From Chloroflexia bacterium (lineage in GTDB: Bacteria; Chloroflexota; Chloroflexia; DTKN01), in the NCBI GenBank assembly GCA_016928715.1, contig JAFGKG010000075.1:1-41186 (forward strand): a stretch of DNA of 41,186 bases, in the 5' to 3' direction. This document shows positions 1-10,147 of the stretch, piece by piece. Numbering within the stretch: the first letter of the stretch is position 1; every line of letters begins with the position of its first letter. Made by a program: the position numbers and the translations under genes. The notes beneath the pieces are model-generated. The model searched no databases. It was not told where the DNA came from and worked only from the letters and a program-made list of their open reading frames with translations.

Positions 1-3000
1 AACCACGACGTGCCCCTGGGCGGCTGCGGCAAGCCGGCCTGCGCCGGCTCCAACGACTGGCCCAACTATGAGTACGGTTGGGGCTACCTGGACGCCCTGG
101 CCGCCGTGCAAATGGCCGGCGTGGGCGATATGGGCTACCTGCACGGCACCATCACCGAGGGCAGCAAGGCCCCCGGCGACCCCCTGCCGGACATCACCGT
201 GACCGCCATGCGCGACGGCGGCGGTGAGTGGGAGGCCACCACCGACGCCACCGGCTACTACACCATGGGGCTCATGGTCGGCACCTATACTGTCACTGCC
301 GAGGGAGAGGCCTATGCCCCGCAGACCGTCACCAACGTTGACGTCAACAGCACCACGGCCACGCTGCTGGACTTTTCACTGCAGCCCAAGGGCCTGGTCT
401 GGGGATACGTCACCGACTTTGACAGCGGCGCGCCCCTGGAGGGCGCCCTGGTCGAGGCCGATAACGGCGCCATGGCCACCGCCGACGCCACCGGCTACTA
501 TACCATGTACCTGGAGGCCGGCACCTACGTCATGACCGCCACCATGGCCGACTATGCCGACGACGTCGAGACGGTCGTCGTCCCGGTCGGCGGCAGCGTG
601 CAGCAGGACTTTGCCCTGCTGGCCGCCATCGCCGTCGTGCCCGAGCCGATCGAGATCAGCCTCGAGATGTACACGACCGGCAACCTGGCCGCCCAAATGA
701 CCAACAACATGGCCGAGGACTATGACTTTGAGTTCATGGAGGCCGCGGTCAGCAGCCTCATGGCCGGCGAGGACGTCCTGGTGGTCGACGACGATGCCGC
801 CTCGGCCACCACCATCGAGACCTCCCTGACCAACCTCGGCTACACCTGGATGGAAGTGGACGTGGCCACCTTTGCCGGGATGGCCATCCCCGACCTGCTG
901 GACTACCAGGCCGTCTTTGTCGCCGGCGGTTGGACCGTTCCGAGCTACGACACCGCCTTTATGGCCTATCTGGACGCGGGCGGCGCGCTCTTTATCGCCG
1001 ACAACGACCTAGGATACCAGTACTCCACCGGCGGCGTCTTTTACAACGACTACCTGCAGTCCACCTACGCCAGCGACAGTGGCTCCGACGGCGTGGTCAC
1101 CGGCGTGGACATTATGTCCGGGCTGAGCTTTGACATCAGCGCCGATCCCTACCCCGACGACTTTATCGTCGGCGCCGAGGGCACCGAGATCTTTACCGCG
1201 ATCAGCGGCAACTCGGCCGGGGTCAAGGTCGATCGCCTGGGCTACCGGGCCATCTACCTGGCCTGGGAGTTCGAATACACCGGCGCGGACAGCGACGAGG
1301 TCATCCAGCGCAGCATGGACTTTTTGGGCGGCGGCGACGTGCCCTGGTACGGCACCAGCATCGCCGGCGGCACCGTCCCGGCCGGCGGCAGCCTGGGTTG
1401 GACCAACTACTTTACGGCCACCCCGGCGGCCGGCGTGACCGAGCCCGGCACCTACGAGGCGCTCCTGAAAATCAAACCGGACGATCCCACCCATCCGGAC
1501 AAAGAGGTGCAGGTCCTGCTGCACGTGACCCCGCCGGCCGACCTGGGCAAGCTGGAAGGCACCATCACCAGCGACCGCCCCGGCGGCCCGATCGAGGGCG
1601 CCGTGCTCTGGGCCGACGATGGCACCACCGTGTACAGCTACACCACCGAAGCCGATGGCTACTACTACCTCTGGCTGCTCCAGGGCAGCTACGACATCAC
1701 CGCCACGGCGGCCGGCTACATCCCCGAGGCCAGGACCACCACCATCGTCGGGCAGGTGACGACCACCGAGGACTTTCAGTTGATCCTCGACGCCCCCGAG
1801 ATCGTGGTCGCCCCGACCTTTATGGAGGAATTCCTCGACATGGGGCAGACCTCCACCCAGATCCTGACCATCTATAACGATGGCGTCCAACCGCTGGATT
1901 TCGAGATCGGCGAGGTCGACAACGGCTACACCCCGCTGGCCCAATGCGAGGAGTACTATGGCGGCGACCTGGGCTCCGTCTGGGGTCCTGGCGGCACCCG
2001 CGACCGCGGCGACTTTTTCGAGGCCACGGAGAACACCGTCCTCAGCGAGATCTTTGTCTACCTGAACTTTAGCGCCCCCAGCGACATGTACTTTATCGTC
2101 TACGAGGCTGACGCCCTGGTCGGCACCTACACCAAGATCTTTGAGCACCAGGTCAGCGGCCTGCCCGCCGGCGCCCAATGGCACGGCTCCGGCCCCGTCT
2201 CGGTACCGATCGAGGCCGGCAAGTTCTACTACGTCGGCGGCTCCTGGAACGGCAGCGCCAACTACTATCGCAACAGCGTAGATCCCACCCCCTTCGCCAC
2301 CAACTGCTTTGGCATCCTGCACACGGGCAACCCGGGCACCCTGGCCGGCTACCCGCCGGCGGCAACGGGCAACAACACCTACGGCAGCGGCTACATCGCC
2401 GATTACGGCGTGGGCGTCATCACCGGCGGCGGCGACGTGCCCTGGCTCAGCGAGGCGCCCATCACCGGCACCGTGCCCGCGGGCAGCTCTATCGACGTGG
2501 ACGTCGACTTTGACGCCGGCGTCGTGCCCGAACCGGGCGTCTATATGGCCGACCTCCGCATCAGCAACAACGATCCGCTCAACGACGAGGTCACCGTGCC
2601 CGTCACCCTGACGGTCAGCCCCAGCGCCGACTATGGCAAGCTGGAGGGTTACGTCTACAGCGATCGCCCCTACGAACCGCTGGAGAAAGCGGTCGTCTGG
2701 ATCGACGACGGCACCACCGTGGTCAGCTCTACCACCGACGCCAGCGGCTATTACTACCACTGGCTGCTGGTCGGCACCTACAACCTGACCGCCACCATGC
2801 CCGGCTACTGGCCCGGCTATGACAGCGTCGAGGTCCTCAGCCAGGACGTCGTCACGCGCAGCTTTGTGCTGACCCTGGACGCGCCCGAGATCGCCGTCAA
2901 CCCCATGTCCATGGAAGAGACGCTGACCTTTGGCGACACGGCCAGCCAGACGCTGACCATCGACAACCTGGGCATCGCCACCCTGACCTACGAGCTGGCG

Positions 3001-6000
3001 GAACAGGATCGCGGCTTCCAGCCGCCGGTCCTCTCCATCCCGCCCTTTGAGGGTGAGCTGCCGCAGGACGACCGGCCCGTCTCAACGGAGCGGGCGCCGG
3101 ATCTGCCCGAGTTGGACGGCGAATCCGCACCCCTGACGCCCTGGCCGCTGGCCGGTGAACCGGCCTTTGCCCTGGACGTCTATCCGGGCTACAACTTGGT
3201 CTACATCCCCGACACCACCGTCCCCGGCACCTGGAACGTCGTTGGCGCCGTGACCCAGTTCCACCCGGCCGGCGACTTTGTCGGCGGCGATTTCTCCACC
3301 CTCTACGCCTTCGACTATGACACCAACGAGTTCGTCGCCATCGACACCGCCACCGCCGTCCGCACCGTCATTGGCACCACCACCGGCAACGGCAACTGGA
3401 CCGGCCTGACCGGCGCGGCCGACGGCACCCTCTACGCCTCCTCCTCCGTCTGCGGCACCTCCTCCACCCTCTACACCATCGATCCCGCCACCGGCGCCGC
3501 GACCCAGATCGGCAACATCACCAACGGCACCTGCATTATCGACATTGCCATCAACGCCCAGGGCGAGATGTACGGCGTCGACATCGTCACCGACCAACTG
3601 ATCCAGATCGACCCCGCCACGGGCGCCGGCACCGTCGTCGGCTCCCTCGGGGTCAGCGCCAACTATGCCCAGGGCATGGACTTTGAGGAGGTCAGCGGCG
3701 TGCTCTACTGGGCCGCCTATACCACCCAGGGCGAACTGCGCGTCATCGACACCGCCAGCGGCGCCAGCACCCTCGTCGGGGCCTTCCCCGGCGGGGCCGA
3801 GGTCGACGCCTTTGCCTTTGCCACCGGCGGCGGCGGCGGCGACGTGCCCTGGCTCTCCGAGGTACCCGTCAGCGGCATGGTGGCCCCCTACGACAGCACC
3901 GACGTCGAGATCCACTTTGACGCCGGCGCCGTGCCCGAGCCCGGCACCTACCTGGCCAACCTGCACGTCAACAGCGACGATCCCTTCAACGGCAAGGTCA
4001 CCCTGCCCATCACCATGAACGTCCTGCCCGCCGGGGACATTGCGCTGCTCAACGGCAACATCTATGGCACCGGCTACTGCGACGGCGAGATCTATCCCAT
4101 CGAGGGCGCCGATGTCACCGTCGAGGGACCGGGTGGCCCCTACACCATGACCACCGACGCCACCGGCTACTATTACCGCTGGCTCTATGAGGGATTCTAC
4201 ACCGTCACCGCCAGCGCGGCCGAGCACGACAGCAACTGGGGCACCATCCAGGTCTATACCGATACCACCAACACCCTGGACCTGAACCTGCGCTACATCG
4301 AGTCCTGCATGAACGTCGAGCCGCTCTCCTACGCCGTCAACGTGCCCATCGACCAGGTCTATACCCAAACCCTGAACATCTTTAACGAGGGCGCCGGCGA
4401 ACTGGCCTGGGAGATCCGCGAGACCACGACCACCATGGGCCTCATGGCCATCGGCGACGAACTCTTCCAGGCCGACGTTGGGGCCGTTACAGGCGACACC
4501 CAGATCCTGGGCGTCGAGTGGGCCCTGGGCTACTGGTGGGTCACCGGCGGCAATTCTGGCGTCGATCCCAACAAGCTCTACAAGATCGACACCAGCGGCA
4601 CCCTGGTCGCCACCTACGACCAGCCCGCCAGCGCCACCGATTGGGGCTGGCGCGACATGGCCTGGGACGGCACCTACCTCTACGGCAGCGCCTCCACGGC
4701 CATCGACTGCTTTGACCCGGTCAACGAGACCATGCAGGCCAACTGCCTCACCGGGCCGCAGAACCCGAACCGCGCCCTGGCCTACGACCCCGCCACCGAC
4801 CACTTTTGGACGGCCAACTGGGGCAGCAACATCTATGAATTCGACCGCTCCGGCACCATCGTCAACCAGTATCCCAACACCCTCTCCGCCTATGGCATGA
4901 TCTGGGATATGTACTCGGACGGCGGTCCCTTCCTCTGGGTCTGGTCGCAGGACGGCACGCCCGCCGCGCAGGCCACCCAGATCGACCCGACCACGGGCAA
5001 CCCCACCGGCGTCACCTTCCAGGGCATCGACCCCGGCTGGGTGGACAACATGGCCGGCGGCGCCACCGCCATCAACGGCGACTATCCCGGCTTTGAGGGC
5101 ATGCTCATCTTTGCCGGCATGCACCAGGCCGACAGCGACACCGTCGTGGGCTACGACCTGGACGCCATGGCCGCCAGCCCCTGGGGCAACATCCCCTGGG
5201 TCAGCGAGGTACCCACCACCGGCGTCAACCTGCCCGACACGCCCTTCCCCGTCGACGTCATCTTTGACACCCACGGCCTCTCCATCGGCGTCTGCTACAC
5301 CGGCAGCCTGGCCCTCTTCCACGACGATCCCGGCTGGGACGACCCGGTCATGATCCCGCTGGAACTCTGCGTCACCGCGCCCTGCGACCCCGTCGAGATC
5401 CTGGACGTCGCCGCCGACATCGATCTCTGCACGGTCACCTTTAGCGCCGACGTCACCGGCACCGAGCCCATCGACTACCTCTGGGACTTTGGCGACGGTA
5501 TGACCTCTACGATGGCGATGCCGACCCACGAGTACGCCGCCTCCGGCGACTATACCGCCACGCTGCACGTTTGGAACTGCGACGGCTTTGGCCACGACGT
5601 GGTCGAGATCCCGGTCAGCGTAGTCTGCGAGCTGCCGGTAGACGTCACCATGATCTACCACGACCTGGAGGACGTGGTCGCCATGGGCGAGGCCGTCTAT
5701 GTGGCCGGCAGCTTTAACGGCTGGGACCCCCTGGCCCACCCGCTCGCCGCCAACGCCGACGCCAGCGTCTTTTCCCTCACCGTGTCGCTCGACGTCGGCA
5801 CCTACGAGTACAAGTACGTCGTCTACACCGACACCATGGCCGGCGGGCCGGCCCATTGGGACTGGCTCAACACCGGCAACCACATGGTCGATGTCACCGA
5901 GGCCATGGCCGTGGACGACTATCGCGCCGTCGACGTCGGCTACGCCCACCTGGTCGAGCCGGCCGCCATCACCCTCACCCTCGGCGAGGCCACCGGGCCC

Positions 6001-6636
6001 ATCACCGGCGAGGTCTATATCCAGAACGTCACCGACCCGGCCGGCGAGGGCCGCGCCGTCATGGCCGAGCTCGGCTATGGCACCGACCCCGACCCGGCCA
6101 ACTGGACCTGGATGCCGCTGACCTTTGCCGGCGTGCAGAACGGCAACAACGACCTCTACTGGGCCGAATTCACGCCCGCGGCGGTCGGCGTCTACTCCTA
6201 CGCCGTGCGCTTTGACGGCAACTGGGCCACTATGAACCCCAACGCCGGCTGGACCTACGGCGACCTGGACGGGGTCTACCCCGGCGAACCCTTCGAACTG
6301 GGGAACGCCGGCGTGCTCACCGTCCTGGAGCCGCCCTGCGTAGCGGTCGAGCTGCTCGACTATGGCTACACCGCCGATCTCTGCTCGGTCGACTTTACGG
6401 CCGACGTCACCGGCACCGAGCCCTTTAGCTGGCTCTGGCACTTTGGCGACGACGTGACCGACACCGCGGCCATGCCCACCCACGTCTACGCCGAAAGCGG
6501 CACCTACACCGTGACGCTGGAGGTGTGGAACTGCGAGGGCGCCGGCTACGACACCGCGACCTTCCCCGTGACGGTCGACTGCGAGATCATTTACAAGATC
6601 TACCTGCCGCTGCTCCTCAACGCCTACGAATTCTAG
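1..6636 (+). CDS. C-terminal part of a giant secreted multidomain protein, probably S8 (subtilase) peptidase; 5' end outside window
   Basis: Frame is open to base 1 (NHDVPLGGCGKPACAGSNDWPNYEYGWGYLDALAAVQMAG, resembling the end of subtilase domains). Followed by carboxypeptidase-regulatory-like repeats (DATGYYTM..GTYTVTA), ASH/BACON-like repeats (DVPWLSEAPITGTVPAG), propeller-like inserts, two PKD domains (YLWDFGDGM..HEYAASGDYTATLHV), a CBM48-like segment (VYVAGSFNGWDPLAHPL), and C-terminal IYLPLLLNAYEF. Confidence 0.85.
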   Translation, partial: NHDVPLGGCGKPACAGSNDWPNYEYGWGYLDALAAVQMAGVGDMGYLHGTITEGSKAPGDPLPDITVTAMRDGGGEWEATTDATGYYTMGLMVGTYTVTAEGEAYAPQTVTNVDVNSTTATLLDFSLQPKGLVWGYVTDFDSGAPLEGALVEADNGAMATADATGYYTMYLEAGTYVMTATMADYADDVETVVVPVGGSVQQDFALLAAIAVVPEPIEISLEMYTTGNLAAQMTNNMAEDYDFEFMEAAVSSLMAGEDVLVVDDDAASATTIETSLTNLGYTWMEVDVATFAGMAIPDLLDYQAVFVAGGWTVPSYDTAFMAYLDAGGALFIADNDLGYQYSTGGVFYNDYLQSTYASDSGSDGVVTGVDIMSGLSFDISADPYPDDFIVGAEGTEIFTAISGNSAGVKVDRLGYRAIYLAWEFEYTGADSDEVIQRSMDFLGGGDVPWYGTSIAGGTVPAGGSLGWTNYFTATPAAGVTEPGTYEALLKIKPDDPTHPDKEVQVLLHVTPPADLGKLEGTITSDRPGGPIEGAVLWADDGTTVYSYTTEADGYYYLWLLQGSYDITATAAGYIPEARTTTIVGQVTTTEDFQLILDAPEIVVAPTFMEEFLDMGQTSTQILTIYNDGVQPLDFEIGEVDNGYTPLAQCEEYYGGDLGSVWGPGGTRDRGDFFEATENTVLSEIFVYLNFSAPSDMYFIVYEADALVGTYTKIFEHQVSGLPAGAQWHGSGPVSVPIEAGKFYYVGGSWNGSANYYRNSVDPTPFATNCFGILHTGNPGTLAGYPPAATGNNTYGSGYIADYGVGVITGGGDVPWLSEAPITGTVPAGSSIDVDVDFDAGVVPEPGVYMADLRISNNDPLNDEVTVPVTLTVSPSADYGKLEGYVYSDRPYEPLEKAVVWIDDGTTVVSSTTDASGYYYHWLLVGTYNLTATMPGYWPGYDSVEVLSQDVVTRSFVLTLDAPEIAVNPMSMEETLTFGDTASQTLTIDNLGIATLTYELAEQDRGFQPPVLSIPPFEGELPQDDRPVSTERAPDLPELDGESAPLTPWPLAGEPAFALDVYPGYNLVYIPDTTVPGTWNVVGAVTQFHPAGDFVGGDFSTLYAFDYDTNEFVAIDTATAVRTVIGTTTGNGNWTGLTGAADGTLYASSSVCGTSSTLYTIDPATGAATQIGNITNGTCIIDIAINAQGEMYGVDIVTDQLIQIDPATGAGTVVGSLGVSANYAQGMDFEEVSGVLYWAAYTTQGELRVIDTASGASTLVGAFPGGAEVDAFAFATGGGGGDVPWLSEVPVSGMVAPYDSTDVEIHFDAGAVPEPGTYLANLHVNSDDPFNGKVTLPITMNVLPAGDIALLNGNIYGTGYCDGEIYPIEGADVTVEGPGGPYTMTTDATGYYYRWLYEGFYTVTASAAEHDSNWGTIQVYTDTTNTLDLNLRYIESCMNVEPLSYAVNVPIDQVYTQTLNIFNEGAGELAWEIRETTTTMGLMAIGDELFQADVGAVTGDTQILGVEWALGYWWVTGGNSGVDPNKLYKIDTSGTLVATYDQPASATDWGWRDMAWDGTYLYGSASTAIDCFDPVNETMQANCLTGPQNPNRALAYDPATDHFWTANWGSNIYEFDRSGTIVNQYPNTLSAYGMIWDMYSDGGPFLWVWSQDGTPAAQATQIDPTTGNPTGVTFQGIDPGWVDNMAGGATAINGDYPGFEGMLIFAGMHQADSDTVVGYDLDAMAASPWGNIPWVSEVPTTGVNLPDTPFPVDVIFDTHGLSIGVCYTGSLALFHDDPGWDDPVMIPLELCVTAPCDPVEILDVAADIDLCTVTFSADVTGTEPIDYLWDFGDGMTSTMAMPTHEYAASGDYTATLHVWNCDGFGHDVVEIPVSVVCELPVDVTMIYHDLEDVVAMGEAVYVAGSFNGWDPLAHPLAANADASVFSLTVSLDVGTYEYKYVVYTDTMAGGPAHWDWLNTGNHMVDVTEAMAVDDYRAVDVGYAHLVEPAAITLTLGEATGPITGEVYIQNVTDPAGEGRAVMAELGYGTDPDPANWTWMPLTFAGVQNGNNDLYWAEFTPAAVGVYSYAVRFDGNWATMNPNAGWTYGDLDGVYPGEPFELGNAGVLTVLEPPCVAVELLDYGYTADLCSVDFTADVTGTEPFSWLWHFGDDVTDTAAMPTHVYAESGTYTVTLEVWNCEGAGYDTATFPVTVDCEIIYKIYLPLLLNAYEF

Positions 6637-6669
6637 GCCGGTAGACACCACGCACCCTGGATAGACCGC

Positions 6670-6697
6670 GGGGCCGGCGGGAACATTCCCGCCGGCC
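6670..6697 (+). terminator. Strong GC-rich hairpin after the giant gene; possible terminator without a T-tract
   Basis: GGGGCCGGCGGGAA-CA-TTCCCGCCGGCCCC inverted repeat between the stop at 6636 and the nrdR promoter; no poly-T follows. Confidence 0.5.
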
Positions 6698-6702
6698 CCG
6701 CC

Positions 6703-6731
6703 TTGTGAAAAAGCGCATTGTATATTATAAT
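6703..6731 (+). promoter_or_regulatory. Sigma-A-type promoter for nrdR
   Basis: TTGTGA (6703-6708), 17-nt spacer, TATAAT (6726-6731). Confidence 0.65.
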
Positions 6732-6782
6732 AGCAGAGGGGAGAACAAGATTCCGATCGAGCTTTGATTTGGAGCGATGCAC

Positions 6783-7241
6783 ATGAAGTGCCCTTACTGC
6801 CGGGCCAATTCGTCCCGCGTTGTGGACACCCGAGAGATGCCCACCATGGACACCATCCGCCGCCGCCGCCAGTGCCGCGAGTGCGGCCGGCGCTTTACCA
6901 CCTACGAACGCGTCGAACCCATCAGCCTGATGCTGGTCAAGCGGGACGGCCGGCGGGAGGAATACGACCGCCAAAAACTAGAAAGCGGCATCCATCTGGC
7001 CTGTACCAAACGACCTATCTCGATAGAAACCATCCAACGCATCGTGGACGAGATCGAAGCCGCCATTTTCTCCACGGCCAGCGAAGAGATCTCGAGCCAG
7101 GCCGTCGGCGAACTGGTCATCGAAAAGCTGCGCCAGGTCGACCAGGTGGCCTACATTCGCTTCGCCTCCGTCTACCGCTCCTTCGCCGACCTGGAGGACA
7201 TTCGCGAGGAACTGGAGAGCTTGTTGGGATCCGAGACGTAG
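6783..7241 (+). CDS. nrdR: Transcriptional repressor NrdR
   Basis: MKCPYCRANSSRVVDTREMPTMDTIRRRRQCRECGRRFTTYERVE zinc ribbon and ATP-cone. ATG 6783 preferred over 6777 by GGAG spacing. Confidence 0.97.
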   Translation: MKCPYCRANSSRVVDTREMPTMDTIRRRRQCRECGRRFTTYERVEPISLMLVKRDGRREEYDRQKLESGIHLACTKRPISIETIQRIVDEIEAAIFSTASEEISSQAVGELVIEKLRQVDQVAYIRFASVYRSFADLEDIREELESLLGSET

Positions 7242-7280
7242 CATTCTTTTGATGACCTGCCGATCCACAGAGGTGAGATC

Positions 7281-8564
7281 ATGACCGTACAGGCCGTAAT
7301 CGGAGGACAATGGGGGGATGAGGGCAAGGGCAAGATCGTCGACCTGCTGACCTCCCGGGCGGAGGTGGTGGCCCGTTACCAGGGCGGCGACAATGCCGGC
7401 CATACCGTGGTCAACCCCTATGGGACGTTCCACATGCACCTGATCCCCTCGGGCATCTTTAGTTCCGAGGTCACCTGCATCATTGGCAACGGCGTCGTCG
7501 TCAACCCCCAGCGGCTCATCGACGAACTGGTCGTCCTGCGCCAGCACAAAATCTCGATCGAACGGCTGTTCATCAGCGAGGCCGCCCACGTCATCCTGCC
7601 CTTCCATCCCATCCTGGACCAACTGGAGGAGGAAAGCCGGGGCAACAGCTCCATCGGCACCACCCACCGGGGCATTGGGCCGGCCTATACGGACAAGGCC
7701 GCCCGCGTGGGCATCCGCATGGTGGACCTGTTGGACGAGGAAATCCTGCTCTCCCGCCTGACCCAGATGGTCAACGCAAAGAACCGCCTGCTGACCAAGG
7801 TCTACAACCATCCCCCCCTCTCGCTGCACGAAATCTATCTCAAGTACCTGGAATACGGCCGGCAGTTGGCCCCGCACATCCGCGATACCCGCCAGATCCT
7901 GATGCAGGCCCTGCGGGAGGACAAACGCATCCTGCTGGAGGGCGCCCAGGGGACCATGCTCGACCTGGATTTTGGCACCTACCCCTACGTCACCTCCTCG
8001 TCCCCCTCGATCGGCGGGGCCTGCACCGGGCTGGGCATCCCCCCCGCCCGCATCCAGCGCGTCATGGCCGTGTGCAAGGCCTACTGCACCCGGGTCGGGG
8101 CCGGCCCCTTTCCCACCGAAGCGGAGGACGAGATCGCCGAGGGACTGCGCGAGCGCGGCCACGAGTTCGGCACGACCACCGGGCGAGCCCGCCGCTGCGG
8201 CTGGTTTGACGCCGTCGCCGCGCGTTACGTCGTGGACTTGAATGGGGTCAACAGCCTGGCCATCACCAAGCTCGACGTACTGGACGAGGAACCGGTCGTG
8301 CGGATCTGCACCGGCTATCGCCTCAACGACGCCGTCGTCGACTATGTCTCGACCAGCCAACTGCTCTGGGAATCGCTCACCCCCGTCTATGAGGACATGC
8401 CCGGCTGGCAGAGCTCCACCCGGCAAGTACGGGCCTTTGAGGATCTGCCGGAACAAGCCCAGACGTTTCTGCGCAGAATTGAAGAGATTGTCGGCACCCC
8501 CATCGCCATCATCTCGGTCGGGCCCAAACGCGAGGAATCGATTATCCGCCAGACCGTATTCTAG
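7281..8564 (+). CDS. purA: Adenylosuccinate synthase
   Basis: VIGGQWGDEGKGKIVDLL, GGDNAGHTVV, IGTTHRGIGPAYTDKAARVGIR, EGAQGTMLDLDFGTYPYVTSS. Confidence 0.98.
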   Translation: MTVQAVIGGQWGDEGKGKIVDLLTSRAEVVARYQGGDNAGHTVVNPYGTFHMHLIPSGIFSSEVTCIIGNGVVVNPQRLIDELVVLRQHKISIERLFISEAAHVILPFHPILDQLEEESRGNSSIGTTHRGIGPAYTDKAARVGIRMVDLLDEEILLSRLTQMVNAKNRLLTKVYNHPPLSLHEIYLKYLEYGRQLAPHIRDTRQILMQALREDKRILLEGAQGTMLDLDFGTYPYVTSSSPSIGGACTGLGIPPARIQRVMAVCKAYCTRVGAGPFPTEAEDEIAEGLRERGHEFGTTTGRARRCGWFDAVAARYVVDLNGVNSLAITKLDVLDEEPVVRICTGYRLNDAVVDYVSTSQLLWESLTPVYEDMPGWQSSTRQVRAFEDLPEQAQTFLRRIEEIVGTPIAIISVGPKREESIIRQTVF

Positions 8565-8588
8565 CACCGCCAGCAGCGAAAGAGGACA

Positions 8589-9422
8589 GTGGTGGGAGGC
8601 ACCCTCTACCTAGTCAGCACACCCATCGGCAACCTGGAGGACATTAGCCTGCGCGCGCTGCGCGTGCTGCGCCAGGTGGAACTCGTCGTGGCCGAGGACA
8701 CCCGCCACACCGGCCGGCTGCTCTCGCACTATGATATCCACACCCCGCTGCGCAGCTACCACGATCACAGCGGCGCCGCGCGGCGCGAGGAAATCATCGA
8801 GTTCCTGCAGCAGCACGACGTGGCCCTGGTCTCGGACGCCGGCACACCCGGCCTGGCCGATCCTGGCTATCGACTGGTGAGCCAGGCCCTGGAGCGAGGC
8901 CTGGCCCTGGAGGCCGTGCCCGGCCCCAGCGCCGCGATCGCGGCCCTGGTCCTGTCGGGCCTACCGACGGATCGTTTCATCTTTTTGGGCTACCTGCCGC
9001 GACAGCAGGGCAAACGGCGCCGGCTGCTCCAATCGGTCGCCGGGCTGACCTACACGCTGATTTGCTTTGAGACGCCCCACCGCCTGCAGCAGAGCCTGGC
9101 CGACCTGCAGGAGGTCCTGGGCGACCGTCGCTCGGCCATCGCCCGAGAGCTGACCAAGCTGCACCAGGAGGTGCGCCGGGAACGGTTGAGCCAGGCGCGG
9201 GCCCACTTTGAGCAGCAGGATCCGAGGGGCGAGTTTACCCTGGTCATCGCCGGGGCTGCCGAGGGGCCGGCCTCCGAGGCCATGGTCCGCTCGCGCCTGC
9301 GAGAACTGCACGAGGAGGGCTGCCGGGCCAGCGAGGCGGCGCGCATCGTCGCCGGCGAGACCGGCTGGCCGCGACGGCAGGTCTACGAGCTGTGGCTAGA
9401 GACCGAGCAGGGGACAGAGTAG
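8589..9422 (+). CDS. rsmI: 16S rRNA (cytidine(1402)-2'-O)-methyltransferase
   Basis: LYLVSTPIGNLEDISLRALRVL, VAEDTRHTGRLLSHY, LVSDAGTPGLADPGYRLV, VPGPSAAIAALVLSGLPTDRFIFLGYLP. GTG start. Confidence 0.96.
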   Translation: MVGGTLYLVSTPIGNLEDISLRALRVLRQVELVVAEDTRHTGRLLSHYDIHTPLRSYHDHSGAARREEIIEFLQQHDVALVSDAGTPGLADPGYRLVSQALERGLALEAVPGPSAAIAALVLSGLPTDRFIFLGYLPRQQGKRRRLLQSVAGLTYTLICFETPHRLQQSLADLQEVLGDRRSAIARELTKLHQEVRRERLSQARAHFEQQDPRGEFTLVIAGAAEGPASEAMVRSRLRELHEEGCRASEAARIVAGETGWPRRQVYELWLETEQGTE

Positions 9423-9426
9423 CGCC

Positions 9427-10140
9427 ATGCTGGAATTCCAAGTTGGAGTGGCCAAAACGCACAAATATGCCAGCCGTGCCAGCGGGGATACCATCGAGCT
9501 GGTCGAACGGCCCCACGGCGGGCTCTCGATCTTTTTGGTGGACGCCCAGGGCAGCGGCCTGGCGGCCAAGACCATCAGCAACCTGGTCATCAGCCGGGGG
9601 GCGGTGATGATCAAAGAGGGCGCCCGGGACGGCGCGGTCGCCCGCGCCCTCAACGACTACCTGCTCACCCTGCGCCACGGCCGCGTCTCGGCCACGCTGA
9701 ACATCCTCTCGCTGGACCTGGAGAGCCGCACGCTGGTGCTTTCCCGCAACGACGAGTGCCCGGCCTTTTTCTTTGGCCCCAGCCAGGTCGACATCCACGA
9801 CGAAGCGGTCCATCCGATCGGCATCTATCGCCGCCACAAGCCGGTGATCGTGGAACGAGCGTTGGAAGCGTACCTGGGGGCCATGGTCGTCAGCGACGGA
9901 GTCACCCGGGCCGGCCAGAGATCGCTGTGCTCCTTTGACGCGGCCGCCTTTTTGCGCGAGCAGCTCGCGCGGGGCTGGCCGCGGGCCCAAGAGCTGGCCG
10001 ACGCCCTCATGACGCGGGTGCTGGAATTGGAGCAGGGCCGGCCCCGTGATGACGTCAGCGTCGCCGTCGTGACCCTCACGCCCCTGGCCGGGGAAACGAC
10101 CCCCGTGCGCCGCCTCTCGGCCTATTTTCCCATCGAGTAG
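9427..10140 (+). CDS. PP2C/SpoIIE-family serine phosphatase-like protein
   Basis: GDTIEL, DAQGSGLAAK, VVSDGVTRAGQ and RDDVSVAVV correspond to PP2C metal-binding motifs. Starts 5 nt after rsmI, probably cotranscribed. Confidence 0.75.
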   Translation: MLEFQVGVAKTHKYASRASGDTIELVERPHGGLSIFLVDAQGSGLAAKTISNLVISRGAVMIKEGARDGAVARALNDYLLTLRHGRVSATLNILSLDLESRTLVLSRNDECPAFFFGPSQVDIHDEAVHPIGIYRRHKPVIVERALEAYLGAMVVSDGVTRAGQRSLCSFDAAAFLREQLARGWPRAQELADALMTRVLELEQGRPRDDVSVAVVTLTPLAGETTPVRRLSAYFPIE

Positions 10141-10147
10141 GGTTATC

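Noticed and set aside
1009-2760. 583-aa minus-strand ORF opposite the same gene
   Set aside because: Same shadow-ORF signature, no recognisable motifs.
3082-6651. 1189-aa minus-strand ORF opposite the giant S8-linked gene
   Set aside because: Low-complexity Val/Gly/Asp-rich shadow ORF caused by high GC3 of the plus-strand gene; plus strand has clear domains.
6978-8567. 529-aa minus-strand ORF opposite nrdR/purA
   Set aside because: Antisense shadow of two certain genes.
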